64,000 bases of DNA from Bremerella sp. P1. GTDB lineage: Bacteria; Planctomycetota; Planctomycetia; Pirellulales; Pirellulaceae. Below are positions 18,860 to 27,198 of the stretch, one piece after another; within the stretch, counting starts at the first letter, position 1; each line of letters opens with the position of its first letter. The translations under genes were made by a program, and so were the position numbers. The stretch is from positions 930,001 through 994,000 of the forward strand of contig NZ_CP118164.1 in NCBI RefSeq assembly GCF_028748185.1. The letters run 5' to 3'. The notes beneath the pieces are model-generated. The model was not told the origin of the DNA, ran no database searches, and saw only the letters and a list, made by a program, of their open reading frames with translations.

Positions 18860-20638
18860 ATGCGCGCGTTTCCCTTTTCGGCTCTGCTGCTCGTATTCTT
18901 CGTTTCTCCGACATGGGCCCAAGAAGAGCCTGGCGAAGCGTTTCGCTCGATTAAGATCGTCGCTGACCCCGCAGCCCAAGCTTCCCAAGCCCAGGTCCAG
19001 CGATGGCACGAAAAGTTGCGAAACGCGAAATCCGAACTCGAGGTCATCGACTCACCTTTGAGTGACGCGCTGCAGTTTGTTTCTGAGCAGGCGGATATCC
19101 CCATCCGCGTCGACCAACGAGCACTCGATGATATCGGAGTTGCGGGCGACGTGCCGGTCAGCTTGAATGCCCGCAACATCTCGACGCGGTCCCTGCTAAG
19201 ACTCCTCTTGCAAGAGCTTGACCTGACTTATCTGGTCGATTCAACGGGCGTGGTGGTTACCACGTGGGAGGTAGCGGAATCCAGACTGGTTCGCCGTGTT
19301 TATCCTGTCAGTGATCTGATCCACGAAGGTCCCCTATCTGATCCCGATATCTTAATCGGCGTGATCACATCATCCGTCGAAGCGCATCTTTGGGAACACC
19401 TGGGCGGGCCTGGCAGCATTTCGTGTTTTCAGAAGAGCCTGATTGTCGATAGCACCGATCTGGCCCACCGCAACATCGAAAGCTTGCTCACACGTTTACG
19501 TGAAGTGAAAGAGCTATCGAGTGATTCTTATACCACAGCCTCCGTTTCGGTCTTTCCTTCTCAACAACAATCAGCGGATCTCGAGGCCAAACTCAACTCA
19601 ACCCACGTTCCCATCGAGTTCATCGACGTATCGCTGGAAGAAGTGACGGACTTTCTCTCGGATGTGAGCGAGATCCCGATTCATCTCGACCGGCGAAGCC
19701 TGAGTGATGTTGGGTATTCAACCGACCTGCCGATCACGATCCAGGCGAAAGAGCTGTCGGTGAAGCAGACGCTTACGATCCTCTGCCAGCAGCACGATCT
19801 TGGTTGGCATCCCGTCGATGGAATGATCGTTATGACTTCATCGACCTATGCCCAACGCGCATGGGAAATCCGAGTCTATCCGGTACGTGATCTCGTTTGG
19901 CACGGGCTCGACATTCGAGATCCGGAACTCCGCCAACAGCTTTGGCAGGCCACTCGTAGTCTCCCAAGTACCGTAAATCATGCCGCCGGGCGGGCCAACT
20001 TGAAGACGACCGATCTGCCCAAACTACCCGACTTCGGTGGCTTAGTCGATTCAATCACGACAGCAATCGAGCCTGAAACGTGGGAACATCTGGGCGGTCC
20101 GGGTTCGATTACATACTATCCGATGTGCGACTGCCTCGTTGTAAGGCATCACCGCGCAATGCACGAGAAAGTTGCCGAACTGCTACATCAACTCCGTTCG
20201 CAAGAGAACGCGGTTGATACCGAGACGCTGACCCAGCAAATCGAGCAAATTCGCAGCCAGTTGTTGACGGTCAAATATGTCCCGTACCAGGTGACCGATA
20301 CTTCATCAGACTTCACCCGTGAAGACTTCCAGGCCATCGGACGTCAGGTCGAACAGCTTATCGTCGCGGACACCTGGAACAGCGACGACTATTTCATCCT
20401 TGCGACTCAAGCGGGCCTCATCATTCGTCATACTCGCGAAGTGCACGAGAAAATCGGAGAGTTTCTCGACCAGGTCGGTATCGGCTTGCCTGCCCCATCC
20501 CTTAGCAGCGATCGGTCCCCAGTCAACGCGCATGGAAGCTCAGGCCCAAACGCTTCCTCAGGCTTTGACGCCGAAGCTCAAGGCATGGGTTCGCCATTCC
20601 AGAACTCGGTCAACGGCCAGCAAGGCGGATTCTTTTAA
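18860..20638 (+). CDS. Secreted protein with tandem STN-like (secretin N-domain-like) modules, copy 1
   Basis: 592 residues, signal peptide 1-20 (ends TWA). Two copies of a roughly 200-residue module follow. Each has an STN-like part (SPLSDALQFVSEQADIPIRV at 65-84; VSLEEVTDFLSDVSEIPIHL at 257-276), then DxRxLxDxG, a YPVxDL motif (148-153 and 340-345), and WEHLGGPGSI (178-187 and 408-417) leading to a helix with HxxxxxLLxxLR. A third, degenerate module lacking its first part spans 470-540. The tail is Ser/Gly-rich and ends GGFF. Function unknown; the modules recall secretin or TonB-receptor periplasmic domains. A GAGG site precedes the ATG. The next gene begins seven bases later and is a paralogue. 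Confidence 0.85.
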   Translation: MRAFPFSALLLVFFVSPTWAQEEPGEAFRSIKIVADPAAQASQAQVQRWHEKLRNAKSELEVIDSPLSDALQFVSEQADIPIRVDQRALDDIGVAGDVPVSLNARNISTRSLLRLLLQELDLTYLVDSTGVVVTTWEVAESRLVRRVYPVSDLIHEGPLSDPDILIGVITSSVEAHLWEHLGGPGSISCFQKSLIVDSTDLAHRNIESLLTRLREVKELSSDSYTTASVSVFPSQQQSADLEAKLNSTHVPIEFIDVSLEEVTDFLSDVSEIPIHLDRRSLSDVGYSTDLPITIQAKELSVKQTLTILCQQHDLGWHPVDGMIVMTSSTYAQRAWEIRVYPVRDLVWHGLDIRDPELRQQLWQATRSLPSTVNHAAGRANLKTTDLPKLPDFGGLVDSITTAIEPETWEHLGGPGSITYYPMCDCLVVRHHRAMHEKVAELLHQLRSQENAVDTETLTQQIEQIRSQLLTVKYVPYQVTDTSSDFTREDFQAIGRQVEQLIVADTWNSDDYFILATQAGLIIRHTREVHEKIGEFLDQVGIGLPAPSLSSDRSPVNAHGSSGPNASSGFDAEAQGMGSPFQNSVNGQQGGFF

Positions 20639-20644
20639 CGATCG

Positions 20645-22420
20645 ATGGAACGTCCTATGTTACCACCGCTATTTGTTGCACGAACGTTGCTTCGCACCGT
20701 TGCCATCGTCTGCCTGATCGGCTCTGTGCTGGGTCATTCGGCATTCGGTCAATTCGGTGGGCCGTCGCAGGCAGACCCCGATCCCATTGTTCTTCCCAAC
20801 ACCAATTCTCCAGAGTATCAACAGATCGACGCGATGGAGAAGCGCGTTCAAGCCGCGCGGCTGAGCCTGCAGGTTGTCGACATTCCACTTCAGGAAGTGG
20901 TCCAGACATTTACGCAGCGGACCGGCATACCGATGCGGATCGACGAGAGAGCGCTCGAAGATGTCGGGCTCAGTGCCGACGTTCCGATCACGTTCAACAT
21001 GCCTGAGATCGCGGCAGAGACGCTGCTTTACTTGATGCTCAAAGAGCTGGACCTGGTCTATGTGATGGATACGGGCAGTGTTGTTATCACCACGCCAGAG
21101 GAAGAAGAATCGAACCTGCGCACGAAGTTTTACGCCGTCGAAGATCTCTTCAACGATCCTAATCCCAACTTCGATATCTTGATCCAAATGCTCACCACGT
21201 GCATTGATCCCGAATCGTGGGAAGAACTGGGGGGCCCTGGCAGCATCGCACCGCTTCGTAACGGCGTCATCATTACGCAGAGCTATCAAAACCATCGCCG
21301 ACTTCAAGGTCTCTTCGCGACGTTGCGTCGTGTACAGAAGTCCCCTCGGCAAGCCGGCCTTCCGATGATGAAGTCGATTTCCCCCTATGGTCCGCAGGCC
21401 GAAAAAGTCGAACGGCAACTGCGTCAGGCACGTACGACGATCACTTTAACAAACGCCCCGCTTGAAAGTGCGGTCGCCGCCATTTCAAAATTCGGTCGCC
21501 TACCCATGATGATCGATAATCGTGCCTTGGAAGATATTGGATTGTCGAACCGCACCCCTGTCACGTTGAAACTGAGCGATGCCAGTATCGATTACATGCT
21601 CGATGTTCTCGGCGAGAAACTCGAATTAACGACGGTGATCTTCGGAGAAGTCGTAATTGTCACCACACCGGAAGAAGCCGAAAGCGAACTCGAAACGCTT
21701 GTTTACCCGGTTAAGGACCTCGTGCGATACGATCCTAACACCGGAAAAGAACGGACCAAACGGAATGTATCCGGCGAGTTCGACATCTTGATTGAGGCTA
21801 TTACCACTACGGTCGAGCCCGAGTCATGGGAAGAATTGGGAGGTCCGGGTTCGCTGGCACCTTTCCCCTACACCGATTGCCTGGTCGTCACGCAATTGGG
21901 TGACGTTCACCGCAAAGTCGCTGAGCTTCTGGAACAAGTCCGCACCGCGAAACCGAAAAAGACGTCTCCCCAGTCCTTGAATATCATTCCTCGATCGATG
22001 CCAGCTCCTATCAGCCGGCCCGCCGATGTTTCGGAACCTCACGTTGGCGAAAGCATTATCGTGGTCTCATACACACCAGAGGAGTCTCGCGCCGGGGAGT
22101 TCTCCCGAGAAAAGTTTGCCCGCATCGCCGAGCGTTTGAAGCAGGTCGTTGCTCCGCAAAGTTGGGCGGACGATGAGTACTTCGCCGATGCGACCCACAG
22201 TGGCGTCTTCGTTCGCCAGAGCCGCGATGTGCAGCGTACCGTCGCAAGTTACCTGGCCAGCCAAGGCCTCAATGCACCACCGCTCGAGGAAGACGTACCA
22301 GCGGAAGAGTCATCTCCGGATGAACCGACGCCGACAACGGATCAGCAGAATGAGTCGCCTACTGTTAACCCCAGCCCACCAACGTTTAATTCGAGTGAAG
22401 GTGGGGGCGGTTTCTTCTAG
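20645..22420 (+). CDS. Secreted protein with tandem STN-like modules, copy 2 (paralogue)
   Basis: 591 residues with the same layout as the preceding gene: signal peptide (about 1-35, ending SAFGQ), modules at about 70-230 and 258-435 with IPLQEVVQTFTQRTGIPMRI, ERALEDVGL, WEELGGPGS and YPVKDLV, then a third partial module near 465-550 and a Pro/Gly tail ending GGFF. The two proteins clearly derive from a gene duplication but have diverged throughout. ATG 20657 (MLPPLF) is an alternative start. Only six bases separate the two genes, so they are co-transcribed and their products may work together, perhaps as a hetero-oligomer. Function unknown. Confidence 0.86.
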   Translation: MERPMLPPLFVARTLLRTVAIVCLIGSVLGHSAFGQFGGPSQADPDPIVLPNTNSPEYQQIDAMEKRVQAARLSLQVVDIPLQEVVQTFTQRTGIPMRIDERALEDVGLSADVPITFNMPEIAAETLLYLMLKELDLVYVMDTGSVVITTPEEEESNLRTKFYAVEDLFNDPNPNFDILIQMLTTCIDPESWEELGGPGSIAPLRNGVIITQSYQNHRRLQGLFATLRRVQKSPRQAGLPMMKSISPYGPQAEKVERQLRQARTTITLTNAPLESAVAAISKFGRLPMMIDNRALEDIGLSNRTPVTLKLSDASIDYMLDVLGEKLELTTVIFGEVVIVTTPEEAESELETLVYPVKDLVRYDPNTGKERTKRNVSGEFDILIEAITTTVEPESWEELGGPGSLAPFPYTDCLVVTQLGDVHRKVAELLEQVRTAKPKKTSPQSLNIIPRSMPAPISRPADVSEPHVGESIIVVSYTPEESRAGEFSREKFARIAERLKQVVAPQSWADDEYFADATHSGVFVRQSRDVQRTVASYLASQGLNAPPLEEDVPAEESSPDEPTPTTDQQNESPTVNPSPPTFNSSEGGGGFF

Positions 22421-22432
22421 TCGCGATTCGGT

Positions 22433-23755
22433 TTAGTAGCGACGCGTCAGCAGAATCGCGATTTCGCTATCGAACAGCTTGTTTTCGCCATCTTTCAACG
22501 GAGCCACGGCGGCGGCCGTCAGCAGGTAGTTGTCACCCAGCTGAAAGCGAAGACCCGCGGTTGCATTGAGCACATCGATACGATTGAACGGGTTGGTCAC
22601 CACGTCGCCCATCGTAGGACCTGCACTGGCCGTGTCGGTATCGTTGATGGTGGTCGAGTAGTGAAGTTCGCCGATCACGGCTGCACGGCGGATGAATCCG
22701 CATCCACTGCAATCTTCGTAGAACCAGTGACCCAGCGAGTAGTCGAGATACAGGAAGTTCTGTTCCTGATATCGGCCGAACTTAATGTCACTCCCCCCCA
22801 TATCATCTGGCAGGAGAAATGTCGTCCCGTTTACATCAAAGTCAAGCTGCATGATGGCGGTCGACCAGGTGCGTGACGAGTGCTGACGATAGTAAGCGAT
22901 AAAGGGCAGCAAGTGGACCGACTGGTTGTCGACAACCGCGATGAGATTGCCCGTTCCATCCAGAAGTTCACCGTCTGCTGCCGTTGGCAAATTCAGGGTC
23001 AGACCAGCAGTGATCGCCGACTGATCGCCACACTGGTACAAGATGCTTTTGAAGACCAAATTCAGGTTACCGAACTCGACCGCCGATTGATCGCCCGATG
23101 CGTTTAACTGTTGCGACCTGTCAAGGCCACCAACAATCGGCAGGCGGAATTCAATCGAGGAAGAACCATTAAGGATGGTCTTTTCCAAGCCGAGCGTAAC
23201 GCGGTCTACATCGATTCCTTCGCGGCTAATGTTGCGGACCGGCTGGCTGAAGTGGTTGTAATTGACGAACCAACGATCGACAGGAATCGGGCTCACGTTT
23301 TCGGTAATCTTGTAGCGACGATCGCCACCACCGATTGGAATGTTGAAACCATCTTCTGGCAAGGTACCGCCGTAGCTAGGACCGGCGATGCGTGCCGTGT
23401 TGCCGAAGAAGTCACCGATCGTCGCATCGCGAAAACCCATGCCTTCGGAAGCGGAAGCAAACTGGGTCGATGTAGCGAACGTGGTCGCTGGCGACGGCAT
23501 TGGCGGAAGATCATCGGCCGGCTGCGTCAGATCATCCGTCATGGGCATGTCGTCCATCGGAATCTTCGGTGCCTGCGAATCATCGTCGCTCGGAGCCTGG
23601 TAGTAATGGCCCGGCGGACACGGCGAAGGAGGACAGGGACTCACGCACTCGCATTTCTTCGGAGCGCAAGCGCAGTCAGCTGCCAGACTCGATGAAATCG
23701 AGGCCATTGGAGCCATCAGGGCAGCCAGCGCCACCATCCAAGAGCGGCAATCCAT
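22433..23755 (-). CDS. Probable outer-membrane beta-barrel protein
   Basis: 441 residues from ATG 23755, which has AAGGA eight bases upstream and a signal peptide (MDCRSWMVALAALMAPMASI, cleaved near SSLAADC). The mature N-terminus is Cys/Pro-rich (CACAPKKCECVSPC) followed by an acidic linker. From about 180 on, alternating short strands and glycine turns (IEFRLPIVGG, LNLVFKSILY, TAGLTLNLPTA, LLPFIAYYRQHSS) end in a final aromatic-terminated strand (EIAILLTRRY), as expected for a porin-like barrel inserted by the BAM complex. Transported substrate unknown. It converges on the STN-module genes with only 12 bases between stops. Confidence 0.72.
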   Translation of the reverse strand: MDCRSWMVALAALMAPMASISSSLAADCACAPKKCECVSPCPPSPCPPGHYYQAPSDDDSQAPKIPMDDMPMTDDLTQPADDLPPMPSPATTFATSTQFASASEGMGFRDATIGDFFGNTARIAGPSYGGTLPEDGFNIPIGGGDRRYKITENVSPIPVDRWFVNYNHFSQPVRNISREGIDVDRVTLGLEKTILNGSSSIEFRLPIVGGLDRSQQLNASGDQSAVEFGNLNLVFKSILYQCGDQSAITAGLTLNLPTAADGELLDGTGNLIAVVDNQSVHLLPFIAYYRQHSSRTWSTAIMQLDFDVNGTTFLLPDDMGGSDIKFGRYQEQNFLYLDYSLGHWFYEDCSGCGFIRRAAVIGELHYSTTINDTDTASAGPTMGDVVTNPFNRIDVLNATAGLRFQLGDNYLLTAAAVAPLKDGENKLFDSEIAILLTRRY

Positions 23756-24549
23756 GAGTTCGTCCTTGATTCGGTTCAAACGATTAGGGTGTTCACTACG
23801 TCCATGCGCGAACGCAGCCGTTGTAGTCATTTCTCGGCATCCCCCACAGTGACTCTCCATGCTTCCATCGTGGGAATTATTGGAGAAACCAGAATTAATC
23901 GACTTCTCGATTGTGCCAACCGGCAAACCTTATCTAGAGCCCGGAATCGCAGCGAATTTGCTAGCAGATAAATCCGTGAACCGATCAACAGCCGCAAATC
24001 GAATGGCAACCCGCAAGCAATAAATCGCGAAATAGATCTGACTCGATTCAGGCTTTGACCTCACTCCCAGTTCGAAGGGAGACCGCGGTTGAAGAACGCG
24101 TCTGGACCGCCTGCAAGCGATTAAGAAACCAATAAGAGGACTCCAATCACGACGGGAAGCCGCTCCGTTGTCAAGAATCTGCCCCCTTAGCCAGGAACTT
24201 TCATCGCCAGCTTTCACGCTGCGCAAAGCGAAGGAAATGCTGCGCACAAACGAGAGTTCCATTGATCACACCACCTACTCAAAGGGCAACTTTTTTTACT
24301 TCAGATCCACAAAAATGTCTTCACAGTCACATTTCAATAGGCTTCATTTTCGCTTCATGATTCCCAATTAGCTTCCGTTGCATCACGAGCCCAGTCCTGG
24401 GAACGGACCCAGGAAAAGCGGATGAGCTCGGTAAGAAGAAGAGGCCGCGATCTGCCGCATTCCTTAATTAATTGAACGGCATGCCCGCCAACACGCTGTC
24501 CCACCTAACATGGCGTGCAATCGCGAAAGTACAGGAATCATTGAAGTCC
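23756..24549. other. 794-base region without a recognised gene
   Basis: Divergent upstream region of the barrel protein (minus) and the DUF1559 prepilin (plus). Short frames here lack ribosome sites and coding character. A small seven-base-pair hairpin is at 24395-24401/24408-24414, and 24290-24360 is AT-rich, so promoters and a long leader for the prepilin gene may be here. No terminator or known RNA was identified. Confidence 0.6.
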
Positions 24550-25548
24550 ATGTTCCACTCCCCAAAGCTGCAAACGTCCCCTCGTACTGGTTTCACACTG
24601 GTCGAATTGCTGGTGGTGATCGCCATCATCGGTATCTTGATCGCCCTGTTGCTGCCTGCGGTACAGCAAGCTCGTGAAGCCGCACGCCGCATGCAATGCA
24701 CCAATAACCTCAAGCAAATTGGTCTCGCATTCCACAACTTCCAAGACACTTACGGGCACCTTCCTTTTGGCGGCGCCGATAAGAACAGTTCGGTACCGCT
24801 GGGCGACTCCGGCGACTGCTGCTCGGCCACTCAGATCGACTACCTGAACTGGACCTATCACATCATGCCGTTTCTCGAACAGCAGAACCTGTATGACCTG
24901 GGCGACAAGAATGATGTCGGCAACTCGGCAAGCATCATCGCCCGTAACCCAGTGTTCGGTTTTTATTGCCCCTCGCGTCGCGCTCCGACCGCCTACAGCG
25001 GATACTACCGGACGGACTACGCCGGAAACGGTGGCGAATGGCACGATGATGGTGCCAACAAAGGAACCAGCCCCGGCAAGAAGGGTGTCGTCGTGAACAA
25101 CAAGCTCGGCAAGGAAATGGTGATCGAACGTATTCAAGACGGTTCGTCCAATACGATCATGGTTGGCGAAAAAGCACTTCACCCCGACGCTCATGGTAGC
25201 GAAGGTGGCGACAACGAACGCTACGTCAACGCCGGTTGGGACCAATGTGTCATCCGCTGGGGTGCCCGCTACGACAAAGACAACGCGGTATCGATCGGTT
25301 TGCCTCCGATCCCAGATACCCAATCGGTGCATAAGAATGACTCGGGATCTTGGGTCTTCGACAACAGTGCCCTGAGCCACGGTGGCGAGTTCGGTCAGTG
25401 GCACGCCTACTTCGGCTCGTCGCACCTGGGCGTGACGAACTTCTGCCTGGCCGATGGTTCCGTCCGCTCGGTTCCTTTCACCGTGGACCAAGAAGTCTTC
25501 CGTCGTGCGTCGCTGTCGAACGACTACGAAGTCTTTGAATGGCCGTAA
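24550..25548 (+). CDS. DUF1559-family prepilin-like protein
   Basis: 332 residues. A type IV-style class III signal (short basic leader, then G14-FTLVELLVVIAIIGILIAL) predicts processing by a prepilin peptidase between G14 and F15 with N-methylation. After the helix come LPAVQQAREAARRMQC, NNLKQIGLAFHNFQDTYG, the YHIMPFLEQQNLY block, the DGSSNTIMVGE block and the FCLADGSVRSVPFT C-terminal tag region. These are hallmarks of the very expanded planctomycete DUF1559 family, whose cellular role is not established. ATG 24550 is chosen because earlier starts (TTG 24472, ATG 24481) would put 26 or 23 extra residues in front of the leader. A lipoprotein gene follows. Confidence 0.9.
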   Translation: MFHSPKLQTSPRTGFTLVELLVVIAIIGILIALLLPAVQQAREAARRMQCTNNLKQIGLAFHNFQDTYGHLPFGGADKNSSVPLGDSGDCCSATQIDYLNWTYHIMPFLEQQNLYDLGDKNDVGNSASIIARNPVFGFYCPSRRAPTAYSGYYRTDYAGNGGEWHDDGANKGTSPGKKGVVVNNKLGKEMVIERIQDGSSNTIMVGEKALHPDAHGSEGGDNERYVNAGWDQCVIRWGARYDKDNAVSIGLPPIPDTQSVHKNDSGSWVFDNSALSHGGEFGQWHAYFGSSHLGVTNFCLADGSVRSVPFTVDQEVFRRASLSNDYEVFEWP

Positions 25549-25640
25549 GCGAAGACGCCGTCGGGTTCCCCCTTCCCCTCAAGCCTCCTCGCGATGAAAT
25601 GATGTCGCGAGGAGGACTTCCCCGCTTAATCGATTGAAAG

Positions 25641-25835
25641 ATGCAAACGATGAAACTGTTGAATATCTCTCTACTGCTACTGGGATCCTGGACGCTGGTT
25701 GGCTGCGGATCGAGCACGCCTACCGACCTGGTCACGGAACTCACGCCGGAAGAAGAAGCCGCCATGAAGGCTGAAGTCGAAGCCGTCGAAGCGGATGAAG
25801 CCGCCCAGCGACGACCAGCGAAGAAATCTCGCTAG
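25641..25835 (+). CDS. Small lipoprotein
   Basis: 64 residues: a hydrophobic leader with a lipobox LVGC (Cys near residue 22), then a short, very acidic and alanine-rich stretch (EEEAAMKAEVEAVEADEAAQ) ending in a basic tail RRPAKKSR. Lipid attachment to a membrane facing the periplasm is expected. Its place 92 bases after a DUF1559 prepilin, on the same strand, is a pairing often seen in planctomycetes, so the two may act together. ATG 25650 (MKLLNIS) is an equally good start. No known domain. Confidence 0.75.
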   Translation: MQTMKLLNISLLLLGSWTLVGCGSSTPTDLVTELTPEEEAAMKAEVEAVEADEAAQRRPAKKSR

Positions 25836-25844
25836 AAAAGAAAA

Positions 25845-25873
25845 AGGCCCGGCGATGGATCATCGCCGGGCCT
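25845..25873 (-). terminator. Bidirectional terminator between lipoprotein and Rrf2 genes
   Basis: Perfect 13-base-pair stem (25845-25857 with 25861-25873) and a three-base loop. On the minus strand the stem is followed by TTTTTCTTTTC, so it mainly ends the Rrf2 transcript; on the plus strand it probably also stops the lipoprotein transcript. Confidence 0.85.
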
Positions 25874-25892
25874 CTTCTACGCACGGTGCTGG

Positions 25893-26345
25893 CTACTGCT
25901 TCTTATTCGAGGGCCGAGCCGAGGGAAACTCGCAAAGCGGAATGCTGGTGGTCGGTTCGGCGATCACTTCGGCCAAGGTCGTATCGTTGAACGCTTCTTC
26001 CACGCTGGCCATGGCGTTATCTAAACGGCGATGAAGAGGGCACAAGTTCTTGCCGTGTGCCTTTAAGCCTAACGGACACGAGGAAATCCGCACGATCGGG
26101 TCGACCGCGTTGACCACTTCCAGAATCGTCAACTCTTCCGGCGACTTGACCAGCGAGATCCCGCCGCCAACCCCCCGCTGCGACTTCACGACCCCGGCAC
26201 GGACTAATCCCTGCAAAACCTTCGACAAATACGCAATCGGCACCTTGGTGCTGTTCGCAATTTCTTCGGTGGTAGAGCTTCCCGGAGCTGTGTAGGCCAG
26301 GTGGCAGACAGCTCGCAGCGCATATTCAACGGTTTGTGAAAACAT
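25893..26345 (-). CDS. Rrf2-family transcriptional regulator (NsrR/IscR-like)
   Basis: 151 residues from ATG 26345, giving the family's typical opening MFSQTVEYALRAVCHLAY. The winged helix-turn-helix spans about 10-70, with TTEEIANSTKVPIAYLSKVLQ as positioning and recognition helices and RGVGGGISL as the wing. Family members sense NO or Fe-S status through a cluster bound by three cysteines. Here only two are present in that loop (CPLGLKAHGKNLC), so cluster binding may be altered or use another ligand. It is divergent from a protoglobin gene, with a palindrome between them, suggesting that it controls that gene and itself. Confidence 0.9.
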   Translation of the reverse strand: MFSQTVEYALRAVCHLAYTAPGSSTTEEIANSTKVPIAYLSKVLQGLVRAGVVKSQRGVGGGISLVKSPEELTILEVVNAVDPIVRISSCPLGLKAHGKNLCPLHRRLDNAMASVEEAFNDTTLAEVIAEPTTSIPLCEFPSARPSNKKQ

Positions 26346-26411
26346 CGATTTCCCACACCAGGAGCAAAACTGGACATTGACATCCAATTATTCGAATCGT
26401 AGATTGGTAGA

Positions 26412-26441
26412 ACAATTCAGGACATCGGTATCCTGAATTGT
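26412..26441. promoter_or_regulatory. Perfect palindrome, candidate Rrf2 operator
   Basis: ACAATTCAGGA (26412-26422) and TCCTGAATTGT (26431-26441) are perfect inverted repeats of 11 bases with an eight-base spacer, centred in the 149 bases between the divergent Rrf2 and protoglobin genes. No T-run follows on either strand, so it is not a terminator. The position fits a shared operator for a dimeric regulator. Confidence 0.72.
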
Positions 26442-26494
26442 ATCCGCCCCATCCAGTTTAGCCTAAGATTATCACTTACTCGATTGGGTTAGCC

Positions 26495-27085
26495 ATGAAA
26501 CAGATCGACGAAGCACGTTTGGAATCAGATTTGGCCTATCGTTTCGGCTATTTGCTCGAATTCGTAGGTTTTGGTGGGGACGACATCGAAGCCATTCATG
26601 GGGCTGCTGGGGCACTTGCTCCCCTGGTTCCCTCCTTGGTCGATGCCGTTTACGACAAACTCCATGGCTACGATGCCACTTGGCGACACTTTGTGCCCCG
26701 CCAGCACGGCTACGAAGGGGATGTTCCGACTTCGGTCGAAGAACTTTCCATGGATCACGAGCAAATCAAGTTTCGCAAGCAGCACCTGGCCCGCTACTTG
26801 GAATCGCTGGTCACTAAGCCGTACGACGAAAAGATGCTGGTCTATCTGGACACGGTCGGCAAAATTCATACGCCGGCAGCTGGTAGCAAAGAACTGGATG
26901 TGCCCCTGGTGCAGATGAACGCCTTGATGGGCTTTGTGGCCGACGCTTTGATCGCCACCATCACCGGCCTGGGTCTCGACCGGGAAACCGAAGTGAAAAC
27001 CTTGCGGGCGTTCAACAAGCTGCTCTGGCTGCAGAACGACCTGATCAACAAACATTACGTACCAGTTCGCGAATCAGTGGCCTAG
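26495..27085 (+). CDS. Protoglobin-domain heme protein
   Basis: 196 residues, made of a single all-helical protoglobin/globin-sensor domain without any fused output domain. Features include the long N-terminal Z/A helices (RFGYLLEFVGFGGDDI), VDAVYDKLHGYDATWRHF, the likely proximal histidine H97 in FRKQHLARYLESLV, and the GKIHTPAAGSKELDVPLVQM stretch typical of the family. Expected to bind O2, NO or CO at a b-type heme in the cytoplasm. The divergent Rrf2 gene and shared palindrome suggest NO- or redox-responsive expression. A strong terminator follows. Confidence 0.88.
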   Translation: MKQIDEARLESDLAYRFGYLLEFVGFGGDDIEAIHGAAGALAPLVPSLVDAVYDKLHGYDATWRHFVPRQHGYEGDVPTSVEELSMDHEQIKFRKQHLARYLESLVTKPYDEKMLVYLDTVGKIHTPAAGSKELDVPLVQMNALMGFVADALIATITGLGLDRETEVKTLRAFNKLLWLQNDLINKHYVPVRESVA

Positions 27086-27140
27086 GAAGGGCCATTTCGC
27101 GAAGTAGCAAGGCAACCAGGCTGTTGCCTTGGCCCCACGT

Positions 27141-27179
27141 AAAAAGCGGTTACCGGCAAGAAGACGGTAACCGCTTTTT
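27141..27179 (+). terminator. Bidirectional terminator after the protoglobin gene
   Basis: Perfect 15-base-pair stem (27141-27155 with 27165-27179), nine-base loop, A-run before and T-run after. It separates the protoglobin gene from the convergent MscS gene and can serve both. Confidence 0.9.
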
Positions 27180-27198
27180 TATTTCTTGAGCTGCCACC

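Noticed and set aside
24390-24430. Small hairpin considered as a riboswitch
   Set aside because: Only seven base pairs and no wider conserved pattern that I can recognise.
24538-25491. 317-codon minus-strand frame
   Set aside because: Antisense of the DUF1559 prepilin gene.
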